From: Nitrospiria bacterium
GTDB lineage: Bacteria > Nitrospirota > Nitrospiria > Nitrospirales > UBA8639
Direction of reading: 5' to 3'
Assembly (NCBI GenBank): GCA_030430725.1
Contig: JAUIKP010000257.1
Span: forward strand, 1-5,504
Length of the DNA: 5,504 bases
Under the pieces are notes generated by a model, which saw only the letters and a program-made list of their open reading frames with translations, ran no database searches and was not told the origin of the DNA. Shown here in pieces: positions 1-5,185 of this stretch. Numbering within the stretch: the stretch's first letter is position 1; every line of letters begins with the position of its first letter. The position numbers and the translations under genes were made by a program.

Positions 1-139
1 TCCCGAAGGGTCCGTCCAGTCCTGCCCTGAGTCATGTCGAAGGGAAGGCCGCAGCCGTTTTTACGCGCGGAGCGTACGCGTAGTACATGAGCACGGAAAT
101 ATGGCGAGAACGCCGCTGGCGGCTTTTTTCAACCGACCC
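1..139 (+). repeat. Dispersed repeat, copy A (left end cut by the window edge)
   Basis: This segment matches the reverse complement of 2774-2954 in blocks. Bases 1-19 are identical to 2905-2923 (19/19). Bases 45-78 match 2870-2903 (33/34). Bases 88-104 match the B copy 16/17. Bases 108-139 match the GCCGCTGGCGGC, T-run and TCAACCGACCC end with one indel and one mismatch. About 30 bases of the left end present in copy B would lie outside the window. Relative to B, copy A has an extra 25-base block at 20-44, and lacks the 34-base palindrome that B carries at 2807-2840. It codes for nothing recognisable. The block matches were read directly from the sequence; calling it a genome-wide family is inference. 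Confidence 0.8.
108..129 (+). terminator. Terminator-like hairpin at the end of repeat copy A
   Basis: A short GC stem (GCCG 112-115 with CGGC 120-123, loop CTGG) is followed directly by six T residues on the plus strand (124-129). This is the shape of a Rho-independent terminator reading rightward. The stem is only four base pairs, and no plus-strand gene is visible to its left, so whether it stops any transcript is unknown. The same module, pointing the other way, ends repeat copy B. Confidence 0.35.
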
Positions 140-278
140 ATGCAACGACTTGATGCCCTTTTTGAATCAGGACGTCGGAAACATCACCATATTTAGGATG
201 AATTTTATCTGCGTCGTCTCGCACAAAACGACCTGTTGTACTATCGTGGTTATTCCACCCATCTGTATCTTCAATCAA
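129..278 (-). CDS. Unrecognised 49-codon open frame, possible gene remnant
   Basis: A frame on the minus strand is open from just after an in-frame TGA (288-290) to a TGA at 129-131. Its only early start is a TTG at 276-278, and no ribosome binding site precedes it. The translation reads like real protein: it begins IEDTDGWNNHDSTTGRF, contains a charged middle stretch (VRDDADKIHPKYGDVSDVL), and ends KGHQVVAWVG. It is hydrophilic and rich in Asp, with no signal peptide or membrane segment. I do not recognise the family. Its stop codon lies inside the terminal sequence of repeat copy A, which suggests that the repeat cut off the original end. The lack of a convincing start suggests the 3' remnant of a decayed gene, though a small intact gene with a weak start cannot be excluded. 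Confidence 0.3.
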   Translation of the reverse strand: MIEDTDGWNNHDSTTGRFVRDDADKIHPKYGDVSDVLIQKGHQVVAWVG

Positions 279-344
279 TAGATCGATTCATAAAAAACTT
301 CAATCCGCATCCGAACATTCTATGTAGATCAATACGTCACCGGT

Positions 345-623
345 TCACTGCACATATTCATATGTCCAGCCGTGACTTTCCAGACATTTTTCCCGCATCA
401 TATCCCCTCCCCCTCTTCGATAGTTTCTTGGTCTGACGGTTTCATCTTCCGGACCAAAATGCTTGATACCTTCCCGATTAAAATGACGGTTCTCCCGATC
501 GCAGAGAGTGATCGCTGAACGTAGGTCATCCTCTGTTGCTCCAGGCTTGACCCACTGTTGTGAAGGACCACAGGCTGCCACCAGCAGCAGGGCCAAGAAC
601 CCGCACCATAATTGTTTGTTCAT
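345..623 (-). CDS. Small putative lipoprotein, 92 aa
   Basis: The product has a short basic N-terminus (MNKQ), a hydrophobic core (residues 5-17) and a lipobox, VAAC, with the lipidated Cys at residue 18. It should therefore be exported by Sec, lipidated and anchored in a membrane. The mature part is about 75 residues, charged, and has two Cys residues: one in the ITLC segment and one in a C-terminal REKCLESHGW motif. The pattern WVKPGAT...C...C(x)4GW is familiar from short uncharacterised bacterial lipoproteins whose function is unknown to me. The ATG is preceded by AAGGGG seven bases upstream, and GAGGAG abuts it. The next gene upstream, pgi, is about 120 bases away and separated by an inverted repeat, so co-transcription is possible but not obvious. 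The call as a lipoprotein is firm; the biological role is unknown. Confidence 0.8.
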   Translation of the reverse strand: MNKQLWCGFLALLLVAACGPSQQWVKPGATEDDLRSAITLCDRENRHFNREGIKHFGPEDETVRPRNYRRGGGDMMREKCLESHGWTYEYVQ

Positions 624-667
624 CTCCTCACCCCTTACAAAAATTGTATCGGCCCCGGCTTACTCCA

Positions 668-704
668 TTTCCTTTTTACCCATAAATATTGGGAAAAAAG
701 GAAA
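668..704. repeat. Imperfect inverted repeat between pgi and the lipoprotein gene
   Basis: TTTCCTTTTT (668-677) pairs with AAAAAGGAAA (695-704). After one A/A mismatch, CCCA (679-682) pairs with TGGG (690-693), leaving a seven-base loop. This gives a 14-bp stem starting 40 bases after the pgi stop codon. It lacks a T-run after the stem on either strand, so it is not a standard intrinsic terminator. It could protect or end the pgi mRNA, or be a protein binding site. Confidence 0.5.
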
Positions 705-743
705 AGCAATCCCTGGGAATTCATAGCACACAGATCGTGAATA

Positions 744-2375
744 TCATGTCAGGGACCGGCGCTTCTGGCGAAAGTGTCGAATCAGCGTATTCGTAGAACT
801 GTCATGGTTAAGTTTCGATTCCCCTGTTACCGTCAGTTCAGGGGCAATCCGTTTGGCGAGCACCTTGCCCAATTCCACTCCCCATTGGTCGAAAGAATTC
901 AGGTTCCAGATGGAACCTTGAACAAAGACCTTATGTTCGTAGAGGGCGATAAGTTTTCCCAGCATGGCCGGAGTCAGTTCCTCCGCCAGGAGAGTGTTCG
1001 TGGGATGGTTGCCACCAAAGGTTCGATGGGGAATGAGGGCCGGCGGAATTCCCTCCGCTGCCACCTCCTCGGCGGTTTTGCCGAAAGCGAGAGCTTCCGT
1101 TTGGGCGAAAAAATTCGCCATGAGCAGGTCATGGTGATGTCCAAGAGGATTCAAAGAGCGGAAAAACCCGATAAAGTCGCAAGGAATCAGTCTGGTGCCC
1201 TGGTGAATCAGTTGATAGTACGCGTGCTGGCCGTTGGTCCCCGGCTGCCCCCAAATGATCGGCCCCGTTTGATAATCCACAAAGGTTCCGTCCAACGTCA
1301 CCCGTTTGCCGTTGCTCTCCATATCGAGTTGCTGGCAATACGCGCTCAGCCGCCACAAGTATTGATCGTAGGGAAGGATGGCATGGGTTTCGGCTTGAAA
1401 AAAATTGACATACCAGACGCCCAGAAGGCCAAGGAGGACGGGCAGATTTTTCGGAAACGGGGCTGATTGGAAATGCTCGTCCATCGCGTGAAAGCCGGCA
1501 AGCATATCCCGGAAATGGTCTGGCCCGATAGCGATCATCAGCGACAGTCCGACGGCGGAATCCAGGGAATACCGCCCGCCGACCCAATCCCAGAATCCGA
1601 ACATATTGGCCGGATCGATTCCGAATTTCTGGACCTCGGCTCGGTTTGTCGACACGGCGACGAAATGTCTCGCAATGGCTTGTTTGTCGTGGAGGGCTTT
1701 CAGACACCAGTCGCGGGCCGATTCCGCATTTGTAAGGGTTTCGATTGTCGTAAAGGTTTTCGAACACACCACGAAGAGGGTCTCGGAAGGGTCGAGGTCC
1801 CTCGTGGCTTCGGCCAGATCCGTCCCGTCAATGTTGGAGACGAAGCGGACGATCAGGTCGCGGTCACTGTAATGCTTTAACGCTTCATAGGCCATGACCG
1901 GTCCAAGATCGGAACCCCCGATGCCGATATTGATAATATTCCTAATCCGCTTTCCCGTATAGCCCTTCCATTCCCCGCTTCTGACCCTCCTGGAGAAGTC
2001 CGCCATCCGATCCAAGACCGCGTGAACATCCAACACCACATTGTTGCCGTCCACCAATATGGAGGTATTCTTGGGAGCTCTGAGAGCGGTATGGAGAACC
2101 GCGCGGTCTTCGGTGGTATTGATTTTTTCGCCCCGAAACATGGACTGGATGCGTCCCCGTAAATCTACGCTTTCTGCCAAGTCGGCCAGCAAGCGAAGCG
2201 TTTCACCGGTCATGCGGTTCTTCGAGTAATCCAGGTAGATCCCTTGGGCTTCCACACTCAGTCGTTGCCCCCTCGTAGGATCCTCAGCGAACATCGTGCG
2301 CAGGTGGAGGTCCTTGACCGATTGGTAATGTTTCTCCAGGGATTTCCAGGCAGGTTGTTGTGTCAGCGAACTCAT
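744..2375 (-). CDS. pgi: Glucose-6-phosphate isomerase
   Basis: This cytoplasmic enzyme interconverts glucose-6-phosphate and fructose-6-phosphate in glycolysis and gluconeogenesis, and supplies Zwf next door. The 543 residues match the usual length of the large bacterial/eukaryotic PGI type (about 545-550). The two SIS sugar-phosphate domains are evident. GIGGSDLGP (151-159) and SKTFTT (205-210) form the phosphate-binding sites. Signature 1, [14 protein letters not shown], is at 263-276 with active-site Arg268. The catalytic base Glu353 lies in DMESNGK, and His384 in [15 protein letters not shown]. Signature 2 at 487-504 (GSIWN...[10 protein letters not shown]) ends in the catalytic Lys504. 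All key residues are present, so it should be active. The ATG has GGGAG eight bases upstream, and a strong promoter lies about 100 bases upstream. The gene is preceded by a long non-coding gap, so it is probably transcribed independently of zwf. Confidence 0.98.
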   Translation of the reverse strand: MSSLTQQPAWKSLEKHYQSVKDLHLRTMFAEDPTRGQRLSVEAQGIYLDYSKNRMTGETLRLLADLAESVDLRGRIQSMFRGEKINTTEDRAVLHTALRAPKNTSILVDGNNVVLDVHAVLDRMADFSRRVRSGEWKGYTGKRIRNIINIGIGGSDLGPVMAYEALKHYSDRDLIVRFVSNIDGTDLAEATRDLDPSETLFVVCSKTFTTIETLTNAESARDWCLKALHDKQAIARHFVAVSTNRAEVQKFGIDPANMFGFWDWVGGRYSLDSAVGLSLMIAIGPDHFRDMLAGFHAMDEHFQSAPFPKNLPVLLGLLGVWYVNFFQAETHAILPYDQYLWRLSAYCQQLDMESNGKRVTLDGTFVDYQTGPIIWGQPGTNGQHAYYQLIHQGTRLIPCDFIGFFRSLNPLGHHHDLLMANFFAQTEALAFGKTAEEVAAEGIPPALIPHRTFGGNHPTNTLLAEELTPAMLGKLIALYEHKVFVQGSIWNLNSFDQWGVELGKVLAKRIAPELTVTGESKLNHDSSTNTLIRHFRQKRRSLT

Positions 2376-2383
2376 AAGGAATG

Positions 2384-2388
2384 CTCCC
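2384..2388 (-). promoter_or_regulatory. Ribosome binding site of pgi
   Basis: GGGAG on the minus strand lies eight bases before the pgi ATG (2373-2375), a normal spacing. It supports the chosen start. Confidence 0.75.
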
Positions 2389-2472
2389 TTTTATGGGTGA
2401 GTACCTTGGTAGCTCTTGGGAAATTTTTCTTTTGAGAGGGAGAGGTTTTTATAGGAATTTCTTTGGCTCGTG

Positions 2473-2500
2473 ATTGTAACAGTGTAATGGAAAGTGTCAA
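2473..2500 (-). promoter_or_regulatory. Sigma70-like promoter for pgi
   Basis: On the minus strand, a perfect -35 box TTGACA (2500-2495) is followed after 16 bases by TACAAT (2478-2473), which matches the -10 consensus at five of six positions. Transcription would start near 2466, giving a 5' leader of about 90 bases that is rich in A and pyrimidine runs. It is the best promoter match in the window and correctly placed for pgi. It suggests constitutive, housekeeping-type expression. No operator was recognised beside it. Confidence 0.65.
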
Positions 2501-2773
2501 TAGGTGCGGAGGAATAGAGGACATGCTTGCAGGCACTCATGGAATCATCGGAAAGAATCCCACTCCTCTGCCAATTAGGCTACAGAAATATCACGGCTGC
2601 GGTTGTGGTTCAATGCCTTCAGAAAATCCACGAGCTAGAGTCTCGCAAAACCCCCTGAATAAGGATATAGGTCTCGAATGCCGAATTAGAACGTGAAAGG
2701 GCTTGTCAGCCCTTTCCTACTTCCCTCCCCCTGCCAGACATTTCCCAACATGAAGCTCCGTTTTTTGCTCTCT
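2501..2773. other. Non-coding stretch upstream of the pgi promoter
   Basis: No gene could be supported on either strand: open frames here are short, lack ribosome binding sites and do not read like protein. The only clear structure is a perfect 9-bp inverted repeat, GAAAGGGCT (2695-2703) with AGCCCTTTC (2708-2716) and a TGTC loop. It has no T-run on either side, so it is not a typical terminator. A minus-strand tRNA D-arm look-alike at 2566-2585 does not extend into a tRNA. Confidence 0.55.
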
Positions 2774-2783
2774 GGGTCTGTTG

Positions 2784-2802
2784 AAAAAATGCCGCCAGCG
2801 GC
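2784..2802 (-). terminator. Terminator-like hairpin in repeat copy B, facing leftward
   Basis: On the minus strand, GCCGCTGGCGGC (2802-2791) is followed by A and then six T residues (2789-2784). It is in the right direction to stop transcripts coming from zwf, but lies about 530 bases beyond the zwf stop codon. The stem is short (4-5 bp). It would also insulate the pgi promoter from read-through. Confidence 0.4.
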
Positions 2803-2806
2803 GTTC

Positions 2807-2840
2807 CCTGCCTCCGCCGTAGCGGCTTCGCGCAGGCAGG
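2807..2840. repeat. 34-base palindromic module inside repeat copy B
   Basis: CCTGCCT (2807-2813) pairs perfectly with AGGCAGG (2834-2840). Inside, GCCG (2816-2819) can pair with CGGC (2823-2826). The block is absent from copy A at the corresponding place (about 105-108), so it is a separable unit. Its sequence style (CGCGAAGCCGCTACGGCGG on the minus strand) is like small GC-rich palindromes seen scattered in other bacterial genomes; that comparison is from memory. Confidence 0.6.
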
Positions 2841-2954
2841 TCCCCATTTTTCCGTGCTCACGTATCAATCGTACGCTCCGCGCGTAAAAACGGTTGCGGC
2901 CTTGCTGGACGGACCCTTCGGGAAAACTCAGGGCAGGCTTTTTTGAACCGACCC

Positions 2955-3331
2955 GGAGCCTTTGATGGGTAATCTAACCCTGGGCAAATTTGCCCTTGAA
3001 CATCTTTATTATTCAACACTCCCTCTCTGTTTCTTTCTTGGCCGCACTCCTCAGCCTCCGGCGCATCAAAGCCATCCTGACCAGGAATCTTACGCCACAG
3101 TTGCCGGTGCTCATGCATTCTAACCGGAGTGCTCAACCGATCTCTCCTCCAATGGCCGAGTGCGTATGGGGTCTTAGGTTAATGATACGGCCAACCGGCA
3201 TGACTGACAATTTTCCAAGGAAAAACGATGTCGGTGATAGCCGGGTGTTTTCCTTGTCATCCCACCATAGGAGAAAAGACCAACGGGGGAAGCTTCCAGG
3301 ATGCTGGATTGTAATCCTGCCGCCAAAAGCG
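2955..3331. other. Non-coding stretch downstream of zwf
   Basis: No gene could be supported. Open frames of 69-121 codons occur on both strands, but they overlap one another, run into repeat B or the zwf end, lack ribosome binding sites and have unnatural compositions. No intrinsic terminator with a T-run lies directly after the zwf stop; a weak dyad, CAGGAT (3297-3302) with ATCCTG (3314-3319), is the only nearby structure. A possible scrap of transposase-like coding sequence is noted at 3179-3238. Confidence 0.5.
2982..2995. repeat. Perfect 14-bp palindrome
   Basis: GGGCAAATTTGCCC reads the same on both strands with no spacer. It lies 27 bases right of repeat copy B in non-coding DNA. A spacer-free palindrome fits a dimeric protein binding site better than an RNA hairpin, but it is far from any gene start, and chance cannot be excluded. 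Confidence 0.4.
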
Positions 3332-4732
3332 CTAGCGGGCATTCGTGCCGGATGAGTTGGAGACCGTCGGATTGAGCCAGCCGTCAGGAGGTACCACGTT
3401 TGGCTCGACTTCCATGGGCCCCCAGCTCTGTGGCTCGTAGTCGTAGACCGGTGTGACCCGTTTCAAAATCGGATCCACAATTCGCCAGGCCTCTTCCACA
3501 TAATCCTGACGGGCAAACAACGTAGCATCTCCGGCCATCGCGTCCGTCAACACCCGTTCATACGCATCTGTTTCATCAGGTTTGGCATGGCGGCTAACCA
3601 TCGCTTCGAACGGCTGCCCTTCCATATCCTCCCCGACTTTTGGGGTCATCAGGCCAAAGGCGAGGGACGTGTCGGGACTGACACGGAATCGAAGATGATT
3701 CGGAGCCAGGTTCGCCGACGGATAGGCTGTGGGCGGCTGGCGGAGCCGGACCAGGATCTCCGTACATGTGACCGGCAAACATTTACCCGCACGAATAAAG
3801 AATGGTACCCCCTGCCAACGCCACGAACGGATCTCCAACCGCAGCGCCGCAAAGGTTTCTGTCTGTGAGTCCGGCGCCACTCCCTTCTCCGCCCGGTACC
3901 CGCGAAACTGTCCGCGAATGAGATTGCGTTCGTCGAGCGGTGGGATGGCCTTCAGGACTTTCACTTTTTCGTCCCGAATGGATTCACTATCTATTCCGAT
4001 CGGAGGCTCCATGGCGAGGTTGGCCAATATCTGGAATAAATGATTCTGGATCACATCACGAATAACCCCGGTTTTATCATAAAAGGCGCCTCGGCCTTGG
4101 ACGCCGAATTCCTCCGCCATCGTCATCTGTACGCTCTGCACATGGGTACGATTCCAAAAGGTCTCGGGAAGGGCATTCGCGAAACGGAAATACAACATGT
4201 TTTTGATGGGCCGCTTTCCAAGATAGTGATCGATGCGAAACACCGACTTCTCCGGAAACGTGCGGAGAAGTATGCGGTTGAGTTCCTGCGCCGATGCGAG
4301 ATCGGTCCCGAAGGGCTTTTCAACCACCACCCCTCCGCCTTCATGGCAGCCGGACTTTCCCAGGTGCTCGACCACCGTCCCGAACAGCAATGGAGGAATG
4401 GCCAGATAGTGCAGAGGACGTGTAGCGGATCCCAGTTCCCGGCGAATCGCTCGAAACGTCGCAGGATTCTGATAATCCCCGTCCACATAATGGAGCAGGC
4501 GGCACAACTTCTCGAAGGCCGAACGGTTGAGGCCTCTGCTGTCCCTTTCGAGACTGTCTTGCATCCGATCCCGCATCTGCTGGAGATTCCACCCGCTATT
4601 GGCCACGCCAATGACCGGGACATCCAGATTGCCGCGTTTGACCATCGCCTGAAGAGACGGAAAGATTTTCTTATAGGCGAGGTCACCCGTGGCCCCGAAA
4701 AAGACCAGGGCGTTCGATCGAAGCGGGTTCAT
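3332..4732 (-). CDS. zwf: Glucose-6-phosphate 1-dehydrogenase
   Basis: This cytoplasmic enzyme oxidises glucose-6-phosphate to 6-phosphogluconolactone while reducing NADP(+) (or NAD(+)), the entry step of the oxidative pentose phosphate pathway. The 466 residues are somewhat short for the family (about 490-510). The N-terminal Rossmann domain starts with FFGATGDLAYKK (nucleotide loop 13-18), and EKPFG is at 138-142. The substrate site DHYLGK is at 168-173, with Lys173 contacting the phosphate. The catalytic base is His231 in IQNHLFQ. RAGK (314-317) and the YERVLTDAMAGDATLF motif (391-406) belong to the C-terminal domain, which ends with SWGP. The residue after DHYLGK is Arg rather than the usual Glu/Gln. 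I recall DHYLGKRP in a subgroup of bacterial Zwf proteins, so it is probably a clade trait. The ATG at 4730-4732 overlaps an upstream stop (ATGA). There is no clear Shine-Dalgarno, and no in-frame ATG or GTG was found over about 70 bases upstream. Confidence 0.97.
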   Translation of the reverse strand: MNPLRSNALVFFGATGDLAYKKIFPSLQAMVKRGNLDVPVIGVANSGWNLQQMRDRMQDSLERDSRGLNRSAFEKLCRLLHYVDGDYQNPATFRAIRRELGSATRPLHYLAIPPLLFGTVVEHLGKSGCHEGGGVVVEKPFGTDLASAQELNRILLRTFPEKSVFRIDHYLGKRPIKNMLYFRFANALPETFWNRTHVQSVQMTMAEEFGVQGRGAFYDKTGVIRDVIQNHLFQILANLAMEPPIGIDSESIRDEKVKVLKAIPPLDERNLIRGQFRGYRAEKGVAPDSQTETFAALRLEIRSWRWQGVPFFIRAGKCLPVTCTEILVRLRQPPTAYPSANLAPNHLRFRVSPDTSLAFGLMTPKVGEDMEGQPFEAMVSRHAKPDETDAYERVLTDAMAGDATLFARQDYVEEAWRIVDPILKRVTPVYDYEPQSWGPMEVEPNVVPPDGWLNPTVSNSSGTNAR

Positions 4733-4928
4733 GCGAAGCTCATGGTTTGCCGGATAGTTCGTGGTGGCCGCCGAATGGGAAACGCATGGCTGACGAAAAC
4801 TTGTCCTGGGAATCCGCCTCCCCCCGTGAGATACCTAGGAGGGGATGGCCTTTCTTGAGCCGCCGCACCATGTTCGCCCCCATTCAGCCTGGTCCAATCA
4901 TTCCACATTGCATCACGAGCCATGTATC

Positions 4929-4957
4929 TTTAAACGGATTCTCAGTTGCCTCACCAA
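4929..4957 (-). promoter_or_regulatory. Weak candidate promoter for zwf
   Basis: On the minus strand, TTGGTG (4957-4952) and TTTAAA (4934-4929) are 17 bases apart, matching the sigma70 consensus at three and four of six positions. The spacing is ideal but the boxes are poor. It would give a leader of nearly 200 bases. This is offered only as the best-placed candidate. Confidence 0.2.
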
Positions 4958-4992
4958 AGTGGATTGGTTCAAGCGACACACTCCGGAGATAT

Positions 4993-5014
4993 GAAAATCG
5001 GCCCGGCGATTTTC
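4993..5014. repeat. Perfect 8-bp inverted repeat upstream of the efflux gene
   Basis: GAAAATCG (4993-5000) and CGATTTTC (5007-5014) are exact inverted copies around a six-base GC spacer. The dyad lies about 170 bases before the adaptor start. It could be an operator for a dimeric regulator, as is usual for RND efflux operons. It could also be a hairpin: the right arm ends in TTTTC, so on the plus strand it has a weak terminator look. The sequence alone does not decide between these. Confidence 0.5.
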
Positions 5015-5036
5015 CTCATCCGTGCCCCTATTCCCC

Positions 5037-5061
5037 CCGGACTTCTTCGCGAACAGTCCGG
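5037..5061. repeat. Nested palindrome just before the AGGAGG of the leader ORF
   Basis: CCGGACT (5037-5043) pairs exactly with AGTCCGG (5055-5061). Between the arms sits a second perfect palindrome, TTCGCGAA (5046-5053). As RNA it would form a stable hairpin ending one base before AGGAGG (5063-5068), where it could affect ribosome access. As DNA it could be an operator. Confidence 0.5.
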
Positions 5062-5073
5062 CAGGAGGAACCA

Positions 5074-5151
5074 GTGTACATCAGAATAAAACCAGAGGGA
5101 ACAGGGTTCCGAGATCGATACCGCCAGGCTTTTGATGGTAAATTTTTATGA
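5074..5151 (+). CDS. Possible 25-codon leader peptide upstream of the efflux gene
   Basis: A GTG start at 5074 has AGGAGG (5063-5068) at an ideal five-base spacing, the strongest ribosome binding site in the window. The frame runs 25 codons to TGA at 5149-5151, encoding a basic peptide that begins MYIRIKPEGTGFRD and ends FDGKFL. It resembles no family I know. Its stop is 34 bases before the adaptor ATG and overlaps an alternative in-frame adaptor ATG at 5135. Placement behind a hairpin and ahead of an efflux gene would suit a translated leader involved in attenuation or coupling, but the frame is short and could be chance. Confidence 0.3.
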   Translation: MYIRIKPEGTGFRDRYRQAFDGKFL

Positions 5152-5185
5152 TACCCCACCGGGGAAGACATGGAGTGAGAGATCG

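Larger units (their letters stand above)
2774..2954 (-). mobile_element. Dispersed repeat copy B, MITE-like element with terminal inverted repeats
   Basis: The 181-bp segment is bounded by GGGTCTGTTGAAAAAA (2774-2789) and TTTTTTGAACCGACCC (2939-2954), which are inverted repeats matching at 14 of 16 positions. Its inside matches repeat copy A (1-139) in inverted orientation, block by block. Short length, terminal inverted repeats, internal palindromes and no coding capacity are the features of a miniature inverted-repeat element. No flanking target duplication is obvious, and no transposase is present in the window. It could instead be a structured intergenic repeat of the REP/BIME kind. Copy A, on the plus strand, defines the forward orientation used here. 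Confidence 0.6.
4733..5185. other. Divergent intergenic region between zwf and the efflux adaptor gene
   Basis: This 453-base region must hold the promoters of both zwf (leftward) and the efflux operon (rightward). It contains two perfect dyads (4993-5014 and 5037-5061) and a short ORF with a strong AGGAGG (5074-5151). A second AGGAGG at 4837-4842 sits only two bases before an ATG whose 49-codon, His-rich frame (4845-4994) does not look like protein. A 64-codon minus-strand frame (4729-4923) ends in the ATGA overlap with zwf but has no ribosome binding site and a low-quality composition. No regulator gene is present. Confidence 0.6.

Noticed and set aside
774..1466. 230-codon plus-strand open frame antisense to pgi
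   Set aside because: It is opposite an intact, fully conserved pgi gene; the composition is unnatural and no family features are visible.
1129..1767. 212-codon minus-strand open frame within pgi
   Set aside because: It is a shifted reading frame of pgi, rich in Arg, Pro and Ser as expected from an out-of-frame translation.
2515..2600. tRNA-like segment on the minus strand (CTGTAGCCTAATTGGCAGAG)
   Set aside because: The D-arm look-alike is not followed by a proper anticodon stem-loop, T-arm (no GTTCRA motif) or matching acceptor stem, so no tRNA can be folded.
2635..2665. GGGGGTTTTGCGAGACTC-like sequence on the minus strand, reminiscent of an insertion sequence end
   Set aside because: No matching inverted end or transposase was found nearby, so the resemblance cannot be supported.
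2858..3136. 92-codon minus-strand open frame
   Set aside because: It runs through repeat copy B, translates the repeat palindromes, and has no ribosome binding site or familiar motif.
2990..3355. 121-codon plus-strand open frame
   Set aside because: It overlaps the zwf end and the competing minus-strand frames, lacks a ribosome binding site and does not read like a conserved protein.
4309..4323. TCCCGAAGGGCTTTT resembling the start of the dispersed repeat
   Set aside because: It encodes the conserved EKPFG motif of zwf on the minus strand, and the resemblance stops after about ten bases.
4040..4858. 272-codon plus-strand open frame antisense to zwf
   Set aside because: It lies almost wholly opposite a clear zwf gene, has no ribosome binding site or recognisable motif, and such mirror frames arise from the codon usage of the real gene.
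4845..4994. 49-codon plus-strand frame preceded by AGGAGG
   Set aside because: The AGGAGG is only two bases from the ATG, too close for normal initiation, and the His-rich peptide looks like translated non-coding DNA.
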